Below are positions 6,019 through 7,817 of a DNA stretch of 7,817 bases, one piece after another. The DNA is taken from positions 1 to 7,817 of the forward strand of contig CAKXBD010000003.1 of assembly GCA_934871445.1 (NCBI GenBank), read 5' to 3'. The notes beneath the pieces are model-generated. The model saw nothing but the letters and a program-made list of their open reading frames with translations, did not search any database and was not told the origin of the DNA. Positions within the stretch are counted from its first letter, which is position 1, and the number at the start of each line of letters is the position of its first letter. The position numbers and the translations under genes were made by a program. The DNA is from an uncultured bacterium (lineage in GTDB: Bacteria > Bacillota > Clostridia > Christensenellales > Borkfalkiaceae).

Positions 6019-6111
6019 GGGCAAAATCCGTGAAAACACCCACGGAAGTGACGAAAAAAGGGAAAATAAAAAAAATTCCTAAAAAAATTGAAAAACACGA
6101 CGCAAAACAGC

Positions 6112-6140
6112 TTGACAGAATTTTCGATTAATAATACAAT
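6112..6140 (+). promoter_or_regulatory. Promoter of the rplM-rpsI operon
   Basis: Perfect -35 TTGACA (6112-6117), a 17-bp spacer and -10 TACAAT (6135-6140), in an A-rich upstream stretch (6058-6105) resembling an UP element. Predicted start near 6147. Unlike the other promoters here it has no TGn before the -10. Confidence 0.88.
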
Positions 6141-6146
6141 TAGAGG

Positions 6147-6269
6147 GCAAGTTGAAGAAACGGCGTCTGTCCGCCCCTTTTAGCCCCGTAAGTTGAAAAG
6201 CGGACCGCTCGATATTCACACAGGATTTTTTATCGCAAGAAAATACACACGAATAAGGAGTAACATGAT
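6147..6269 (+). promoter_or_regulatory. Structured 5' leader of rplM, candidate ribosomal-protein autoregulatory RNA
   Basis: A leader of about 120 nt, much longer than translation requires. Seen: a hairpin GGCG (6162-6165) / CGCC (6172-6175); a competing longer pairing GTCCGC (6169-6174) / GCGGAC (6200-6205); and an 8-nt direct repeat AAGTTGAA at 6149-6156 and 6190-6197, the copies flanking the CCCC-rich segment. Firmicutes L13 leaders are a known autoregulatory class, but I cannot confirm this sequence matches that consensus, so the regulatory role is inferred. No intrinsic terminator is visible in the leader, so any control would act on translation or another way. Confidence 0.5.
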
Positions 6270-6701
6270 ATGAAAACCTATATGGCAAACGCCCAAACGG
6301 TTGAAAGAAAGTGGTATGTCGTAGATGCCGCGGGAGTTCCGCTCGGCCGTCTCGCATCCCGCGTAGCGTCCGTGCTCCGCGGAAAAAATAAACCCACCTT
6401 TACCCCCAACGTCGATACGGGCGATTTCGTCATCGTCGTCAACACCGATAAAGTGGTCCTGACGGGAAAAAAGACGGAAGATAAATTCTATCGGTATCAC
6501 ACCGGCTACATCGGCGGCCTGAAAGAAATTTCTTATAAGAAACTTTTGGCCGAAAAGAGCGATCTCGCTGTCTATGAAGCCGTGAAGGGCATGCTTCCCA
6601 AAAACAGCTTGGGCAGAGCGATGCTGAAAAAACTCAGAGTTTATAAGGGGGCGGAACATAACCACGCCGCACAGAAGCCCGAAGAACTCAAAGCAGACTA
6701 A
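6270..6701 (+). CDS. rplM: 50S ribosomal protein L13 (uL13)
   Basis: Early-assembling 50S subunit protein, 143 residues, the usual length. It carries ERKWYVVDAAGVPLGRLAS (12-30), TFTPNVDTGDFVIV (43-56) and the family signature VKGMLPKNSLGRAMLKKLRV (105-124) followed by GAEHNHAAQKPE (127-138). AAGGAG (6255-6260) is 9 nt before the ATG at 6270. An additional out-of-frame ATG at 6265 is nearer the ribosome binding site, and reads ATG-ATA-TGA, its stop overlapping the true start. First gene of the conserved rplM-rpsI operon, 14 nt from rpsI. Confidence 0.98.
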   Translation: MKTYMANAQTVERKWYVVDAAGVPLGRLASRVASVLRGKNKPTFTPNVDTGDFVIVVNTDKVVLTGKKTEDKFYRYHTGYIGGLKEISYKKLLAEKSDLAVYEAVKGMLPKNSLGRAMLKKLRVYKGAEHNHAAQKPEELKAD

Positions 6702-6715
6702 GGAGAGGAAGAAAT

Positions 6716-7129
6716 ATGGCTAAAGTGAATTTGAAAAAGAAGCTTCAGTTCTGGGGAACGGGTAGACGGAAGAAGGCGATTGCCCGCGTTCGTCTCATTC
6801 CTGCCGGGAGCGGCACCATCGTCATCAACGACCGCGCCTTTGAGGATTATTTCCCTCAGGGTACGCTTCAATACATCGTCAAACAGCCCCTTGTCCTGTT
6901 AGAGGCGGAGAACAAATACGACGTATTCGTCAACGTCATCGGCGGCGGATATACCGGTCAGGCGGGTGCTATCCGTCTGGGCGTAGCTCGGGCGCTTCTC
7001 GAAGCGGAACCCGACAGCCGTCCCGCACTTAAAAAGGAAGGCTTCCTCACGAGAGACCCCCGCGCAAAGGAAAGAAAGAAGTACGGCCTCAAAAAGGCTC
7101 GTCGTGCGCCTCAGTTCTCCAAGAGATAA
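6716..7129 (+). CDS. rpsI: 30S ribosomal protein S9 (uS9)
   Basis: 30S subunit protein of 137 residues whose C-terminal tail reaches the P-site tRNA. Seen: FWGTGRRKKAIARVRL (12-27), the signature GGGYTGQAGAIRLGVARAL (76-94), LTRDPRAKERKKYG (111-124) and the invariant-type basic tail ending in S-K-R (135-137). GGAGAGGAAG lies just before the ATG, and the 14-nt gap from rplM indicates co-transcription. A strong terminator follows directly, so the operon holds only these two genes. Confidence 0.98.
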   Translation: MAKVNLKKKLQFWGTGRRKKAIARVRLIPAGSGTIVINDRAFEDYFPQGTLQYIVKQPLVLLEAENKYDVFVNVIGGGYTGQAGAIRLGVARALLEAEPDSRPALKKEGFLTRDPRAKERKKYGLKKARRAPQFSKR

Positions 7130-7147
7130 TTTCCCGTCTTTCGACGG

Positions 7148-7181
7148 AAAAAAGCCCGACCGCATTTCGGTCGGGCTTTTT
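7148..7181 (+). terminator. Intrinsic terminator of rplM-rpsI, likely bidirectional
   Basis: GCCCGACCG (7154-7162) pairs perfectly with CGGTCGGGC (7168-7176) around a 5-nt loop, with T residues 7177-7181 and matching A residues 7148-7153 on the other side, so it can work in both directions. A smaller hairpin CCGTC (7134-7138) / GACGG (7143-7147) stands immediately before it. It would also stop leftward transcription from the minus-strand gene beyond. Confidence 0.95.
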
Positions 7182-7300
7182 GATAATTTTTTTTCGGAGT
7201 TCGGAATATCGCCGCCTCTTTGTTTTCCCTCCTTCGGCACGGAGAACTTGTCCGCAGTCGGCGTATTTGTTCGGCGAGCGTCGTCCCTTTGGTCTTTTTT

Positions 7301-7382
7301 GCTTTTCGGTCTATATCGCGGAGGCTCTGCTCGGCGGGAGACCGTTCATTCAGCGTCTCGGCTTTTTTCGGTCTATATCGCG
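7301..7382. repeat. Direct repeat pair around CGGTCTATATCGCG
   Basis: A 14-bp exact repeat at 7307-7320 and 7369-7382, each preceded by GC and a T run (T4 in the first copy, T6 in the second), 62 bp apart. On the minus strand both copies can encode RDIDRK, but in different frames (62 is not a multiple of 3). The right copy is the end of the small gene at 7350-7682; the left copy lies beyond its stop. Confidence 0.7.
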
Positions 7383-7682
7383 AACCGCTTTTTCATGGCG
7401 TTCCATCAATGCGAGGAAGGGGTTATTCTCTTCGGCGTTGTTTGTCGGTTCTGCGACGTGCGCACTCTGCCGCGGGGAGTCGGCCGAGGGGGATTCGCTT
7501 TTCCCTTGGGACGGGGAGAAAAGATTCCCGAGCAAGGAGATAGGGGAGCTCAAAGGAGCCGCTCCGGAATCGTTGTTTTCCATGGGCGAACCGACCTTTT
7601 CGTTTTGGGAAGTATTTTCGTCCGACGGCGCGGACGGAAAAAAGGCGTTTTTGAGAAAATTGAATAATCCAAAACTTTCCAT
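7350..7682 (-). CDS. Small hypothetical protein, Ser/Pro/Asn-rich, possibly frameshifted at its end
   Basis: Predicted 110 residues; I do not recognise the family. It has a hydrophobic, amphipathic N-terminus (FGLFNFLKNAFF, 4-15), a long low-complexity middle rich in S, P, N, E and Q (about 16-82), and a charged helix-like end NPFLALMERHEKAVRDIDR (87-105). No signal peptide or membrane segment is obvious. Codon use looks like the neighbours', which favours a real gene over an antisense open frame. The start is weakly supported: AAAGGA lies about 12 nt upstream of the ATG at 7682, and ATG 7583 is an alternative. No convincing promoter was found in 7683-7817. The last codons read CGA-AAA-AAG, a -1 slippery heptamer, after which the -1 frame stays open for 83 residues, carries a second RDIDRK and runs through the rpsI terminator to 7111. 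Confidence 0.45.
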   Translation of the reverse strand: MESFGLFNFLKNAFFPSAPSDENTSQNEKVGSPMENNDSGAAPLSSPISLLGNLFSPSQGKSESPSADSPRQSAHVAEPTNNAEENNPFLALMERHEKAVRDIDRKKPRR

Positions 7683-7754
7683 ACCCGAAAAAAATCCTTT
7701 AATTTCACAATTTTCACCGAAAATAGCGGCAAAAGCGAGGCGTGTTTTGTTTGG

Positions 7755-7783
7755 TTAAATGTCGAATTTAAAAATAATATAAT
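7755..7783 (+). promoter_or_regulatory. Weak candidate rightward promoter at the window edge
   Basis: -10 TATAAT (7778-7783) with a 17-bp spacer to TTAAAT (7755-7760), a poor -35. The region is very AT-rich, so a chance match is likely. It would drive a gene beyond the right edge. Apart from this and the hypothetical minus-strand gene, nothing was seen in 7182-7817. Confidence 0.25.
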
Positions 7784-7817
7784 ATTGCGTTTTTTTGTCT
7801 GGAAATGAAAGTTATAT

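Noticed and set aside
6216..6665. Minus-strand open frame opposite rplM
   Set aside because: Antisense shadow of a certain ribosomal protein gene; no independent evidence.
7180..7758. Plus-strand open frame (192 codons) across the right-hand region
   Set aside because: It would begin with TTG inside the rpsI terminator T tract, has no ribosome binding site, and its F/R/S-rich translation looks like the reverse of a coding strand.

Overview
This window looks like chromosomal DNA from a low-to-mid GC Bacillota, most likely an anaerobic Clostridia-type bacterium. Pointers are strong AGGAG-type ribosome binding sites before nearly every gene, consensus sigma-A-type promoters (17-bp spacers, often with an extended TGn -10), a split Wzz-like activator plus separate BY-kinase as in Gram-positive capsule loci, a yybP-ykoY leader RNA, and a ferritin-like protein of the kind anaerobes carry. 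The genus cannot be fixed from the sequence alone.

Left part, minus strand (1-2786): an RlmI-type 23S rRNA methyltransferase is followed by its own-promoter pair of polysaccharide chain-length/kinase genes. The second of these, a CpsD/CapB-type tyrosine kinase, runs off the left edge, so this is probably the beginning of a capsule or exopolysaccharide operon continuing outside the window.

Centre (2820-3658): two divergent promoters interlock between rlmI and mntP. The rightward transcript starts directly on a yybP-ykoY manganese riboswitch. The 3' strand of the aptamer's closing helix can instead form an intrinsic terminator, and mntP, a manganese exporter, follows. This is a complete Mn-sensing and Mn-export unit.

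Right-centre, plus strand (3736-6018): two monocistronic units, each closed by a clear intrinsic terminator. The first encodes an APH-fold small-molecule kinase of unknown substrate with an extremely short leader. The second encodes a 424-residue ferritin-like protein with an E / ExxH / E / ExxH pattern and an extra N-terminal half; I do not know a described function for it.

Right part (6112-7181): the rplM-rpsI operon (L13 and S9) with a roughly 120-nt structured leader and a perfect terminator. Beyond it (7182-7817) lies a weaker region: one probable small minus-strand gene of unknown function, ending at an A_AAA_AAG heptamer and followed by a short direct repeat that re-encodes its last recognisable motif in another frame. 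No RNA genes, insertion sequences or CRISPR arrays were seen.
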